Of a stretch of 64,000 nt of DNA, positions 11,526 through 23,610 are shown piece by piece. The position numbers and the translations under genes were made by a program. Every line of letters begins with the position of its first letter. The stretch's first letter is position 1. Origin of the DNA: Gautieria morchelliformis (lineage: Eukaryota; Basidiomycota; Agaricomycetes; Gomphales; Gomphaceae); NCBI GenBank assembly GCA_015179125.1, contig WHVA01000018.1, positions 124,001 to 188,000 of the forward strand. Reading direction: 5' to 3'. Below the pieces are notes generated by a model. It did no database searches and was not told the DNA's origin. It saw only the letters and a program-made list of their open reading frames with translations.

Positions 11526-12830
11526 ATGGTACGGCAAGGACTCATGACATTGCATTTCTATGTCAGTCGAGCCAGCCCGATCAAAGGGCTCGTTGACAAT
11601 AGAGTCCTCTTCAATGGCCTTTTTCTTCTTCTTGTTGCTTCAAGGGGTGATTGGTTGGGAAATGGCAGGCTTGAGCATCTTATCTTCGACTGCCTTCCTT
11701 TTCTGAGGTGTGGTAGGTGTTGGCGGCAAGGAAACAGTATTTTCAACTGTAGACTTCATGGGTTCTGAGACGGCTTGTATCTTGTTGACCAATATTTGGT
11801 ATGTGCGACTTGGCTTGCAATCAGTTTTTATAGCAGTCATGTCCCAGCTTGACTGTTGACAGGACAAGAATCCAATAAGATAAATATAGTGCTTACAACA
11901 TCAATTTGCAGTCATCAACAACCCATGTTCCAGGCATAAACACCGTTTTGTAGTCTTTAGGGTGCACATACTCTCCATCAATGTCCATGGCATTGATGTC
12001 AGTGTTGATGCACCATCTGAGAATATGTTTGAGTTGAGACCAGCGCTCGTGTGGATCATCCCATTCGTTCAGAGGCAGTTTAGCTGTGAGTGACACATTA
12101 GTACCAGCTCTGACGTGAGTTATTTGTGTACTTACCACCACCTGCTGCATTTTTCCCAGTAACTGGAGGATGCGGCACTGTAATTCAGAGAGGAAATGCA
12201 GACACTAGAAGTGCACTCACACAAATTTATAGCAGACTGCTTCGATGGTCTGTCCTCTATAAGCATGCGATCTGTCGACATTATTATTTGTAGCCTGTTA
12301 TCAATAGCACAAACAAAGGAGTGGATATCATATGGCTTTGGCCCCATGGCCTCTGTCATTAGGTGAGTTGTTGTCCTTGATGCTTAGAACAAACAACACA
12401 GAACAGCTTACCGTACTCTGTAGATGTGTATTCAGGATCTCCTTTTTTCACTTTCTCGATGTTTGAGAGATTTAGGCACTGGTGGTTGAGGAGCTCTGTC
12501 TGCCACTTCATTAGGATATTTGGATGTGTGAAACTCTAAGGTAAACTTGAAACGGGATCCTTTGATCCTCTCAGAACCATCATAAAACTAGTATGATGTT
12601 AGTATGTCAGTCATGACTGTGAATCAATAAACTGCTAAGCTTACCACACTTGCTGGTGTGTCTTTGAGCGACCCATAAGCGCTGATGGTACTGGTTGGAC
12701 CAATTGGGACAACAAGTTGGACTTGAAGTTCCCTTGACCCTGTTTTATCAGCCCAGCGGCCATTCACGTTATTGAGTTTGAAGGGCTGAAAAACAAAGTC
12801 AGTCACTGGACGTTTTATGAGCAAGGCCTC
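11526..12830 (-). pseudogene. Unrecognised ORF pieces downstream of the Helitron-like helicase
   Basis: Three to four short minus-strand readings follow one another: 12824-12624, 12359-12132, 12150-11893 and 11867-11640. The clearest stretch contains THVRAGTNVSLTAKLPLNEW, then DDPHERWSQLKHIL. A later piece is Ser/Thr/Pro-rich with TPTTPQKRKAVEDK. They could be exons of a second protein of the Helitron-like element (some Helitrons carry a single-strand binding protein) or of a captured host gene. I do not recognise the family. Order and strand match the helicase gene upstream. Confidence 0.35.
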
Positions 12831-13472
12831 GGGTCATTTCGAAGTTCCTGTAGGAATGATAAAAGATCATCGTCGATAGTGATAGTGGTCATTTAGTGAG
12901 TTGGTCTGGTTGAAAGTTGAAAGAGTGGGGTGCAATGATGTCGGTACAACTTCTTGCCAGGTCTTTTATATGTTTTCTGATGTAGTATCCAGGTCATTGC
13001 CTTAGGAGATCTGTGGCAGATACTCACATTCATTTAGTCGGTTGGCCGTCAGTGTTTGAGGTAAATTGCTGTCGTTTAAGCCGTCATTTGTCAGCATCAC
13101 AGGTTGAATTTCTTAGTGGCATTTCAGATTCTCTTTCATCACAAACATTGGTGTTGGTACCATGTTCATGTTCAGCCAATATCTTGTCATTACAACATGC
13201 ACTGTATTCCACTCTTGCAGGAATAAAGTCTCTTGCGTGTTTGATATGTCCACTTTTACTGGTACCTAAGGGGCTCAGGCTTTTTTTTATAGGTAAGCAA
13301 CATTCACCTGTAACATCTGATGGACGAGTATTGATTGCCTTTCAGGGGCAGTAAATTTTAATGATGTGTGGATATGCAACCAGGTAAGCCGTTCAATTTC
13401 TAATTGCACTTGTTTGAATGATTCAGTTGTATGCCCTGTAATCTTTTTTAGCTTGGAATGGGTGTAGGACAA
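12830..13472. other. No recognisable gene
   Basis: Short readings exist on both strands (for example 13013-13354 plus, 13472-13287 minus), but none shows a domain or repeat. It probably forms the 3' part of the decayed Helitron-like element on the minus strand. Confidence 0.4.
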
Positions 13473-15287
13473 TTAGTCCATCAGGCATGTAGAATGGGAG
13501 ACCATGACATATGCTGACTGCAGTGTTTTACTATGTTCAATATCCAGAATAACCTTTGGCAGAGTTCTTCCCTGAGCCTTATAGTCAGTCATAGCAAACA
13601 CAGGTAAGATCGGGAGTTGTTTTCGATGAAATGACATCTTTTTCTTTGTATATGGATTGATGAACTCAATTTTCACAGAGTCTTCCATCACAACGACTTC
13701 ATTCTTTTCCAAGAATGGTAATGGTTCGCATGGGCAATGACTAACAATTACTACACAGGACTTGGCATGCTTTTTGCCCACTTTGTCAACTTTGTATCTT
13801 ATTGATTTAAGTATGCCTTCAGTTCCGTTGACCATGCCACCAACAACATCATAGTTTTGGCAAATTATGACGGGCATTCCTTCTACTAATGGTAAGTGGC
13901 CCATTTGTTGGCCTGTCTTTCCTGTACTCAAATCTAACAGCATATTTTTTAGCTGAGTGTCCATAATAGGTTTATTCTGATGTGTGTCCTTTGCGAAATA
14001 ATATACTGACTGTTTTTTGTGTTGCACAGCAAAGTGTACTGCAGCTCTTTGGTTTAAGGCATCTTTTGTGGCATTGTTGCATGTTATAATGGGAGCTTTC
14101 TCCCACTCAGGTGAGCTAATATCAGTATTTCTGTTGCTTAACTTACTTATGAGAGTTTAATAGTTTAATGTCTTCATTGGTGCATTTCTTCAACCATAAA
14201 TGTGTGAGCAGGTCACGAAACGGTTTGTTCAGACTGCCAGATTGATGCATTTGCTGATGCAGTATAATAACTTCATTTACTCCTAACCACAGCAAGCGAC
14301 CTGCAGCCTTCTTTTGACCTTGAGTTGTTTGGGAAGCTGAGTTTTTCGCATCAGAATGATTAATATCCATGCAGAGATTGGTGCCGGCAACTGGTGCAAG
14401 CTGACAAAAATAAATCTCTGGCAAAAATCACATTGATGCCACCGACGTCTTGAGTATTTTGCTTTGCTATGCCAAGTGCATTACTGATGTCAACAAGCAA
14501 TTCACAACTTATCGTAGAGATTTCATCAATGAAGAGATAGTCTACTCCTTGCCACGTTGCTACTAGATCCATTTTTGTGTCAGTAATGTGTGATCGCTTG
14601 TTGTAAATAACCTATGTATCCATGTATGTATACTAGTTATTACCTAATCCCAGTGGGCCCCTTAGGGACCCACTGTATAGTTTATGTGTGGGAACCAGTC
14701 AGCGGTCCCCATTGCATCTTACCCTTACCTGTCACTACATAGCATCCAGAATACCACTCATTGGTCAAGTTCTGTCTGCCCTTGTGATACAAGGCTTTAA
14801 GATCGACATCTTTACACCTGTTCAACTGTGACAGAGCTAATGCGGCATGCAGGGTCATACCACGAATATTATATGCTGCCACTCCTGTATATGATGCCAG
14901 ATGAAACTGCCATGTTTGCCTAGTTTCTGCAAAAAAACAGCTGAGTGCATCTATTATGTGGGACTTCCCTGTTCCACCAGGGCCACCAACCTCTGTATTA
15001 TGTGGTTTTGCAGTATGTTCTGCAACAATTCTAAATGCTTGAGCTTGCTCTTCATTCAGGGTAAACCTTGCTATAAATGTATCAATTGACTCCTGTGCAA
15101 TTACAGTCGTGTGTGTGTCTTGTGTATGGATCTGGATGGATCTGCTCAAACCATTGTTGGTCGTGATAGCACTCAATGGCTTAATCAGTATGCCTGTACT
15201 TGATTCAGTTATATCTATTGATTTGAGGGATTTCTTCCATGTATCATTGCGATCTTTGTATGCCTTGCACCATATGCAAGGTACCAT
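13473..15287 (-). pseudogene. Helitron-like Pif1-family helicase, decayed
   Basis: Read from 15287 downward: Walker A region NEEQAQAFRIV ... GGPGGTGKS (about 14980), then SYTGVAAYNIRGMTLHAALAL. After an interruption come Walker B YLFIDEIS (about 14540) and a C-terminal part with FAMTDYKAQGRTL (13600) and the end near 13473. These are the motifs of Pif1-type 5'-3' DNA helicases, which Helitrons use to unwind donor DNA. The gene is in pieces: a 215-bp repeat sits between the Walker A and Walker B parts, and several frame breaks occur around 14.0-14.6 kb. The original protein must have continued from the Rep-like part at 15.5-16.3 kb. Confidence 0.82.
14602..14816 (-). repeat. Short interspersed repeat, TGTAAA...TTTACA termini (copy 1, 215 bp)
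   Basis: Inserted between the Walker A and Walker B parts of the helicase gene. The termini are TGTAAAT (plus strand, left) and TTTACA (right). The flanks CTTGT and CCTGT could be an imperfect 5-bp duplication. The interior contains a strong hairpin around GTGGGCCCCTTAGGGACCCAC. A second copy at 54679-54890 is about 85-90% similar by eye. The class (MITE or miniature LTR-type element) is unresolved. Confidence 0.7.
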
Positions 15288-15489
15288 GGCCTTGAGCCTC
15301 TACACATCCGTAATAACCTTTAACCAAACCAAGAAATCCACCTTCTAAATTTTTACCTTATTTATCATAGCCTAGCATGCAGGATAGGAAAACTTTTAGA
15401 TATACATTAAAATTTTTTGCTGCAATGAAAGGGTTTTTCGCTCTAAGTATTGCCTGCTCCCAATAGTCAGGAACTTGTTCAGGTAGTAG

Positions 15490-16311
15490 TTAATCAATGT
15501 CAATGTCGGATCCTGCCAAGAACTTAACGATTGGGTTGAAAACATTGGCAGGATTGATAGTGATATAAAAACTAGGAAGGCCATGATCCATCGTCATGCC
15601 TTGAATTTCATTCTGCATTGCAGTCCTCACAGCTGCAGTTCCAGGCACTTGAGATGTCACAAGAGATACTTCCCGCATCAGTTTGAGCACAGTTTTTTCT
15701 TCATCAGTGTGTGTACTAGCACACTCTCCACGAGAAATTCTTTCCAGTACAGTATGGATTGCAGCTTCAGATACATTGGCTATGTCAGTGGAAAATTGTT
15801 GAAATGCAGCTCTGGATACACTCAATTTAGCATGTAAGCTAACCGCACGCCTTTGAAGTATATTAAACACTGTGAAAAGAAAAGAGTAGTGTTCTTGAAA
15901 CCGGTCAGTAAGTGAGAAAAAATGTTCAGCTTGTGTTTTCATAGCTAGTGGAACATGTCTGTCATGAAGCTCAAAGCCACCTAGACCATACGGAAAAAAA
16001 GTAGGATACAACAAAGGGAATTAACATTCATCCTCATATTCATTGGATGCATGTGGCCCATGTCTAATTTGAACAAAACCTCCACCATTTCTCAGATGCC
16101 TCAATGCTTCAGCAGCCATCTCATTAGAAGATACGTCCCTGCCCTTGAGATCTGTAACAACAACACTTTCAAAAATGCTGTGGTGAGAAGGTGCATCCGT
16201 GGATGCTGGAGGGGTGAAGTCATACCTAGAACGCTGAACTTGGTTTGCAGTATTGGGATCTTGCATTGTGATATCGACAGGTGCTATCTGTTCAAGGAGC
16301 ATATTATTCAA
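15490..16311 (-). pseudogene. Helitron-like Rep N-terminal region (Helitron_like_N)
   Basis: The readings 16311-16021 and 16014-15490 lie next to each other. The second begins LYPTFFPYGLGGFE and includes RFQEHYSFLFTVFNILQRRA and GLPSFYITINPANVFNPIVK, typical of the Helitron helicase-like N-terminal domain (Pfam Helitron_like_N by recall) that precedes the catalytic HUH/tyrosine part. The first piece, with LRHLRNGGGFVQIRHG, normally lies just upstream. The catalytic HUH and double-tyrosine motifs that should follow were not seen in the stretch down to 15287. Confidence 0.75.
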
Positions 16312-16624
16312 GGACTCATGATCAATGACAATGTCAGAATAGAGTGGGTTATGCTGTTTATGTGGAAAGTATTGCCGGCGGGTTGCGTATGCAGTGAGGG
16401 TTCATGATGTCGTAAAAGCCTGTAGAGAGAATAAGATGAGAACAACTTCGGTTGTTTGCACTAACACCGCGTGCAGTGACAACTACGCTAGACACCGACT
16501 GATATTGCTCCATCCAGTCAAAGGAAAAACTAGCCTCTGTGGGCTTCAATCAATAGCTCAAGGTTGGAGTTTAACTGCCTGGTGTTTCTATCATACATTG
16601 CTAGCTATTTATGTGTTTGGAGCA

Positions 16625-16960
16625 AGCCCGTACTAAACTAGATATAATAGGGGTTTATGGAGCAGCGAGTGCCGCCGGTGCACAATGCATGCACCGGTGC
16701 CAAGGCTGTACCTGATCATATGTAGCCTAATATATGCGTCAGGAACGATGGAGCGCTTCCCGCGCTCCATCTCGGATCTAGCTCTCGGTCGGCCCTGGAA
16801 CCGGGCTCAGGGTTGAAGCTGCTGGTTAGAGGCACACGCGAGTGACAGCACGCGTGCATGCCCTAGAGTGCGCTGGCATTGGATATGGATGTAGATATGG
16901 AGTCAGAAGGTCGTTAGGGTTTGTTAGTGATGAATATGAATGTATAGATTGATTTTCCTA
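16625..16960. other. GC-rich insert with two perfect hairpins in the Helitron-like element
   Basis: A GC-rich patch inside an otherwise AT-rich decayed gene. Hairpin one: CCGGTGCA (16675-16682) with TGCACCGG (16690-16697). Hairpin two: GATGGAGCGC (16747-16756) with GCGCTCCATC (16762-16771), a 10-bp stem with a 5-nt loop. No open reading explains it. It may be a separate small insert, but no clear end duplications were found. Confidence 0.45.
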
Positions 16961-17011
16961 TTCATAACAGTTTAAGCCACCTCAAAGCTTTCCTGACCTT
17001 TTCACGGCGAA

Positions 17012-18208
17012 CTATAGAGGTTTTGCCTTTGTCTGAAGCCATTCCTTTGAAGGCGGTTTAGACCCTACAAACAAAACACAAATAGGTGTAATAATATCCA
17101 ACATGGGTGGGGGAAGAACATGCATAAGTTTCTCAGGATTCGACAGGTAAATGATAATGTGACCTTTCATGCCACATTGTGTTGTTGGAAGCTGTGGACA
17201 ATTGGAAGGTCTTCCATCAGTATCACCATCATTGTCATTCAAGTGAAGTACCCAACACTTTGCATGTCGCTGCGCAATCATTGCTTCTTCACCAACAGTA
17301 AGTTCAGAGAGTTCTGCAGGGATAGGACCAAGTACAAGATCATTAGCTAGGGCTCACCTCGGGAGAGCGCAGTTTACAACTAGAGGACCATAACATAGCT
17401 TACAGATTCGCAAGAGTGGTTGACCAGTTTCAGCACTATTCACAAGGCCAAGCAGTTCAATAGCCAGGTCTTTCAAAGGATGATTCTCTACAAAGGGATA
17501 AGGGACTAGACCATTATGTCTTGCATTAAGCAAGCTGAGATCTATTGTATTGAGTGTGACCAGCAAATCATGAAGAAGCTCACCAAATTTTGATTCTCCA
17601 TATACGGCACAAGTATATTCACGTAAAGTTTAAGAGGATGTTGCGTCACAAAAGGATTTTAACAGTTTATCTTTGAGAGCGTGTGGAACTAGTTGGGGCC
17701 ACTTTGTTCCCAAATCTTTTAAATATTCAGTCTCTGCTTGTTACACATCAGCAACACGTCGAATACGTTGAGCGGCAGCCTTGCCTTTGCGAAGCGATGT
17801 CATGTAAGTCTTAAGTAACTTATGTAGCTGATTTACACCTGGGGGCATACTGGATACCAAAGGATGTAAGCAGTCATCCAGCAGGTCTTAAATTAACTTT
17901 CTTTTTCAAAATGGTGTTTATTAGACCAATACGCACATCATTCCTACTGGCATCAGGGAAGGGTGTCGGCAAATAGGCAAATTATCATCAGTGGGCACAA
18001 TATTGCATGCTTCTGCACAGAAATGTTGCATGAGGCAGCTTTGATGTTGTTCTACAGTAAGATGATCCCGACCATCGATCATATGAAGATGACTAAGGTT
18101 ATGCAACTGTTCAACATTTAACGACTCAATATCACACAAGACCGTACTCGGGTCAGGGGCAGATGCAAAACTTTGGTGGCATGTGGCAATATAAGACATA
18201 TAAGTCAC
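17012..18208 (-). pseudogene. Helitron-like element N-terminal pieces
   Basis: Minus-strand pieces in order: 18208-17921 (contains DPSTVLCDIESLNVEQLHNL), 17566-17354 (contains LNARHNGLVPYPFVE) and 17281-17012. The last contains GMKGHIIIYLSNPEKLMHVLPPP and TPICVLFVGSKPPSKEWLQ, characteristic of the region between the zinc-cluster domain and the Rep domain in fungal Helitron-like proteins. Stops and shifts separate the pieces. They continue downstream into 16311-15490, giving a single decayed element from about 18.3 to at least 13.4 kb. Confidence 0.7.
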
Positions 18209-18481
18209 TCATGGCATTGCGACATGCAATACACTGCCAGGCATGCCTAAAGCAGTGCAAAAGGCCCACAGATGATCATTAGTACAATCCGAGGTAAGGA
18301 TCACATCAAGTACTTGTACCAAAAAAGTGTAGAGGACAGGAATTATAGGCAGTAGGACTGGACTTGTTGCTTAAAAGAATAGACTAGAGATCAGTTCACT
18401 CTCTCAGTGAATTTAGTGGTCACTAAATATATTATACACTACCTAGAAATCAATTCACTACAAGATTTCTGGGTCAAGAAA

Positions 18482-19353
18482 TAGTGATGGGCACGGCCTG
18501 GCTTGGCCTGAAAGCCGTGGCTTTGGCCTGGTTAGCGCTGGCTTTGGCTTGCAAAATCCTGAGCCAGGCTGTTGGCACTTGGCCTGGCTCGGCTCCAGCT
18601 TGGCCTTGGCTTGGGCCATGGCCGGTTGGTGGGGAATGGATTGTAGACACAGATATTAATTTTTTTGTATGCAGCGCAAAAGAGATTAAAATTCTTCCTT
18701 AAAATTCTTCCTCATCGTCAATGATGTTGTCACAATCACTACCTGCCCCAGAATCGTCGGAATCATCGATATGATGACAACACATGGCAAGTGGATGGTA
18801 TAATAATAACAAGACTATATGATGACAAATCAACTCAGTGTTTGCACGGTGTCAAACCACTGTTATAGTTACCTATACGACAACAAATCAACTGTAGCAT
18901 ACAGCGGAGTGAAATACAATACGAGGGATTGAATGATGTCTTACCTCAGTGTTTGCACGGTGTCAAACTACTGAGGGAGACTTTACATGACAGTAGCTAC
19001 TTTCATGAGAACAATAAGACTCGCAATATAGGGGAATTCTTGCGACTGCGCAAGACCTAAAACGGTCAATAATGACCTGCTGACTAATCAGGGGCTTCGG
19101 GCGCTGCGGTTTGCAACTCCAACAGATGGCAAGTGGGTAGAGAGTAAGGTTTAAGATCACTGTAACTACACTACATATCATGAAAAACTGTTTATGTATG
19201 TGCCAGTATCAGAGCACAGATGTCCTTTTTGGCGACCAAAGATCCTGGATTTAAGCGCCTGCAGGCCCTGGAGCCGGATGTGCCAACAGCTTGGGCCTGG
19301 TTTGGCTCGGCCTGGCTCAGCAGACAGCCTGGGCCGAGCCGTGCCCATCACTA
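18482..19353. mobile_element. Non-autonomous hAT-type element (872 bp)
   Basis: Terminal inverted repeats TAGTGATGGGCACGGC (left) and GCCGTGCCCATCACTA (right) pair perfectly over 16 bp. The flanks TCAAGAAA (18474-18481) and TCAACAAA (19354-19361) are an 8-bp duplication with one mismatch, as expected for hAT transposons. Just inside both ends the sequence is low-complexity GGCCTGGCTTGG-like. A phrase with TTTGCACGGTGTCAAAC occurs twice inside (18841 and 18953). No transposase is encoded. Confidence 0.8.
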
Positions 19354-19612
19354 TCAACAAATCGAAGGAAAATAAGACTAATTTACTTGCCTCTCTCAGT
19401 GAATTTAGTGTTCACTGAGAGAGGGGGAAATATGTCTTACTGTGCATATACCACCACCCAGCCCTTTAGCGCCCATGGTAGCGCGCGTCGAAATGATTAC
19501 GTAAGGGTGCTGGTGGTGAAAAGAAGAAAAACAAATCGAAATAGAAGTACAAATCTTTGATAGAAAATTTCGGAAAAATTCTGAAAAATAAAGTGATCAT
19601 AGTAGAACAATC

Positions 19613-20104
19613 TCAAAACACATTGGAAAGAAATATGAATGTTGGAATGTATTTGGCTTGATTGGTGCAGGAGCATAAATGCACCCAACAAAAAGAGCCA
19701 GTGTTATTAAAAGAAGAGCAATTGGACATACAGAGGGACTTGTCTGAATTCACCGGTAAAAAGCATTTACCATTTAGAACATGGTCAAGATATATCCGGC
19801 AAGCATGTGAGAAATCATAGTCACCAAGATCAATTCCATGGAAAGAAGGGACAGCTTGAACTTCAGGCAGTGACCAAGAAAAAACGGAAAAAACAGGGTC
19901 AAGGAGAGTGTCTATAGAGGATATAGCATGAGCAATGGCATTCAAAGGGGTCTGGGGGTTTGGGGGTCTGGGAGTTGTCATTTGTGCAGACCGCACACAT
20001 GAGGAGGCTACATAGATAACAATTAGGAAGAACAAGGATGCAAGAAAAGAAAAAGTGAATGTACAGGAAGCTACCATTTCAGGAGAAATGGCATTCATAG
20101 GCAT
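19613..20104 (-). CDS. Unrecognised ORF with one hydrophobic segment
   Basis: A 163-residue minus-strand reading with a hydrophobic stretch near residues 12-35 (TFTFSFLASLFFLIVIYVAS) that could be a signal anchor, followed by a Pro-rich linker. A longer hypothetical piece (20499-20095) lies upstream. Neither matches a family I know. It may be a remnant of the same Helitron-like N-terminal region, or chance. Confidence 0.25.
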   Translation of the reverse strand: MPMNAISPEMVASCTFTFSFLASLFFLIVIYVASSCVRSAQMTTPRPPNPQTPLNAIAHAISSIDTLLDPVFSVFSWSLPEVQAVPSFHGIDLGDYDFSHACRIYLDHVLNGKCFLPVNSDKSLCMSNCSSFNNTGSFCWVHLCSCTNQAKYIPTFIFLSNVF

Positions 20105-20519
20105 GAAGTAAGAGTGTGTTTATCTTTCGTTGCTCTATGTCTACACCAAGCGGCGATGAAGAAGACGGGAGGAACTGAGTCCACTTGCAGTTGTTTGTGC
20201 AGCTGTAACGAGTTACTCATATGCCTACATAAACAATAATCGTCAGCGCTGTGAATAAGTTTGATTTTGTTTCGTGGGAGAAAAGATGAATTACTTGGAG
20301 GAAAACTAAATTTTGGCAGAGGGCCTAAGACAATTGTCGTGTTTAAGACCCACTTACCTAATGGTAGCGGGAATACACACGATCCACCACAACAGCCCAT
20401 CAATCCGCAGACATGTAGCTGACACAACAAGCTGCAAGCCCACCCCTGAATCGAGACAAAGCCCAAGCCCGAGACATGCTGATCCATGGAGCAATTCAAT
20501 GGCTAGCCCATTGTATACA

Positions 20520-20551
20520 TTGTTTCTTTCTTTCTTTCTCTCTTTCTTTCG
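20520..20551. repeat. Microsatellite (TTTC)n
   Basis: A run of TTTC units with one interruption (TTTCTTTCTTTCTCTCTTTC). Confidence 0.85.
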
Positions 20552-20699
20552 AACACACATCTCTCACTTCTGATGTTCATAATCACACACACCCCTTCCC
20601 AATCTATATGCAAGACACGTATCTATTGAAGTGGCACTCCCAGCATGATGACATAAGGCAATGGCGGATCCATACAAGGTATGAGTCACAGTGAAAGGA

Positions 20700-23610
20700 A
20701 TAAAAGAGAACAAGGAGTGCAGTAGAAAAAAAAAAACAATGATCTTCTTGTTTTTCTACAAAGACAAAGGACTTGATTATAATTAGAATAGCACATCCTG
20801 TATTTAAGGCAGCGACTTGCGTTGCTGCAAATGATCAAATCACAAAAGACCTTTCATATCTTATTTGTAAGCGTCTTCGACCTACAGGTTATGGGCCCCA
20901 GCCGTAATAATATCTAACCAAAAACAATCTTTCATATCAGTAATAATCAACCTACAATGTCCCTTGCCAACGCCAACAACATCTACAAGATCAATCCCTG
21001 AACGGGGACAACTATGCCACATGGCACCTCCACCTCGACTGGATTCTCGATGACCAAGACCTTTGGGAAATCACAGTTGGCTCCGATGCTGAACCTAGGG
21101 CAGCGGACCCAAACAACATAACCTCGGCAGAGAGGCAGGCAATCGCTGATTGGAAGAAAAAGACAAGAAGGCGAGAAAAGAGATCTGTTTATGTATATCT
21201 GATGAACATCTCATTTATGTTGATCAATTCATGGGAGTCACACTATCTGGATTAGGTTACAGGAAATATTTGAATCCAAAGGAGCGGTCGGAATCATTAA
21301 CCTCTGCCGCAACTTCTACCGCACCTTTGCAGAAGAGGGTGCTAACATGGCAGAGCATGTTTGAAAACTCAGGGGACTCAGCCAGGAACTGTGTGCCCAC
21401 GGCCAATTGATCACAGATGACGACTTCTCTAATACATTACTCACCTCACTCCCAGACTCTTGGTCTTCATTCATTACCGCGGTCAACGTCGGCGGCGCTA
21501 CAATCTCGTCGGATATCCCAATAGCCAGGATCATGGATGAGGACTGGGCATGACAAGAAGGGTTGACCCAGCAGACGGCACTCAAGAGTCACTCACGTGA
21601 TGAATCCGGCACCACAAAAAGGAAATGCCGCAATTGCAGCAAGAAGGGACACTACGTAAAGGACTGTTGGGTGAACGGAGGAGGAAAAGAGGGGCAAGCA
21701 CCGACTTGGTATAAGTCGAAAGATAGTGACGCTGCCCAACAGACCGAAGAAAATGATTTTGTGTTCACCGCTAATGACAAAGCCCTTATTTCTATTTCAG
21801 CATGTGATGGGCTTGCTGACTTGGCTGCAACTACACACATAGCCCGATATCATCACAATGTTTCAATGTATACTGAAGAACACTCTACTATTGACGACAT
21901 CACACCCGGAGCCTCATTACAGACACAGGGACGAGGAACGGTACCTGTCCAATTCAAAGTCGGCACAGCTACTTTTGACATCAAGCTCAATGATGTAAAA
22001 CATGCACCTGAGGCACCCAATAACCTAATCAGCATAGGGCGCCTCACAGATCTTAGGCACATGGCCACGTTTACATCATCTGTTGTCAAATTCAAATCTA
22101 AGTCAGGGCTTCTATTTGCCATGGGACAAAAAATAGGGAGCATGAATCAGATGAGGTGTAAGGGAACAGCAGGAAGCAAGGCAAGAAATTTTGCAGCAGT
22201 AGCAGGGGAACACACCTTAGACAAGTGGCACCGAATACTCAGGCACGTCAATCCATGGACCGGCCCAGGTTGAAGGACCAGCCCGTGAACGCTACCTCTA
22301 TTCTTTCACAGATGCCAAAACCAGATACTTGGTGGTTATTTTGGGAACACCAAAGATGAAGCACTAAAGAATTTCGAAGGGTTCAAAATTTGCTGGAAAC
22401 ATAAACTGGTAACAAAATCAAAGTTTTTCATTCTGATAACGGTGGAGAATACATTAACAAACCCTTCAAGGACTTTTGTCATCAGCATGGCGTCATTATG
22501 GAAACAACCGCCCCCTATTCACTGGCACAGAACAGCATTGCTGAGTGACTTAATAGAACCCTACTTGAGCATGCCCATGCCATGCTATTTGCCAAGGACC
22601 TACCAAAAATCCTGTGGCCAGAAGCAGTAGTGTATGCCTGCTATATTAAAAGCAGATCCCCGACCCGGGCTCTTGGGCCCACAATGACCCCTTATCAAGC
22701 CTTTTGTGGCAGAAAACCCGATATATCGTGACTGGAAGAATTTGGAACTCGTTGTTGGGTAATGGTACCGGATCAGCGCCGTGCCAAGCTGGATCCAAAG
22801 GCAGAAAATCACCTATTCGTTGGAGTTGCTGAACACGCCAAGGCCTGGAAATACTACAATAGATTCTCACGGCATGTTCAAACCTCCAGAAATATTCATT
22901 TGATGCAAGTGACACTAAACTATATACCATACCCGATGGAGACAATGATGGGATGGCTGAGCTCAAGGGGAGGCAGGAATGCGCGAGTAACAGCCCGAGG
23001 AAATGGATGGAGTGAACGGAGGAACGGAGGTGGAAGTGAATGGGAGAGCGGAAGTGTAAGAGAATGACATCACCCCCACACATCTGTGATAACTATGTCA
23101 ACAACACCCGAACTGGTGCCTGAGATCCAACACAGCAGCCGAATGACCAACAGGCCAGACTACCGGAAGCTCAACGATCCAGATTGAGCATTAGTCAGCA
23201 AGAACATCATTACTGAGCGAAACAGTTATGCTGAAGCAATCAATCAATCAGATGCCCGCATTTGGGTGGAGGCAATGGAAACAGAAATTAAACAGCACTG
23301 GGAAATTGGGATATGGGAACTAGTGAAACTGCCACCAGACCGCAATATCATTGGGTGCCGATGGGTATATGTGGCGAAAACAAAACCGGATGGAGAATTC
23401 GAAAGGGGAAAGGTGCAAGTGGTAGCATAAGGGTTCACACAAAGACCAGGAATGGACTACTACGACATAACATCACCCATTGTAAATTTCGACTCATTAC
23501 GACTCTTATTGGCTATTGTAAACTCTAGGAATTGGGAGATTGAAATGATGGATGTGAAGGGGGCTTAGCTCAACTCGGAACTGAAGGAGGAGATCTACAT
23601 GAGGCAATCA
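20700..23610 (+). mobile_element. Fossil Copia element (family B), 5' part of a chimera
   Basis: A primer-binding site GGTTATGGGCCCC at 20887 follows an LTR-like end (CCTACA). Then come gag, a zinc knuckle CRNCSKKGHYVKDCW (about 21623-21670), protease and pre-integrase (GRLTDLRHMATF), integrase pieces (22270-22760) and a first stretch of reverse transcriptase (23100-23610). It is related to but distinct from family A. The 5' LTR is not clearly delimited, and the reading is broken many times. At about 23610 it changes into family A sequence. Confidence 0.82.

Noticed and set aside
14602-14816. The 215-bp insert in the helicase gene as an intron
   Set aside because: Its right end lacks an AG acceptor that would restore the helicase frame, and a copy exists outside any gene at 54679.
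16620-16650. CTAG at 16638 as a Helitron 3' end
   Set aside because: No hairpin at the expected distance and no matching unit.
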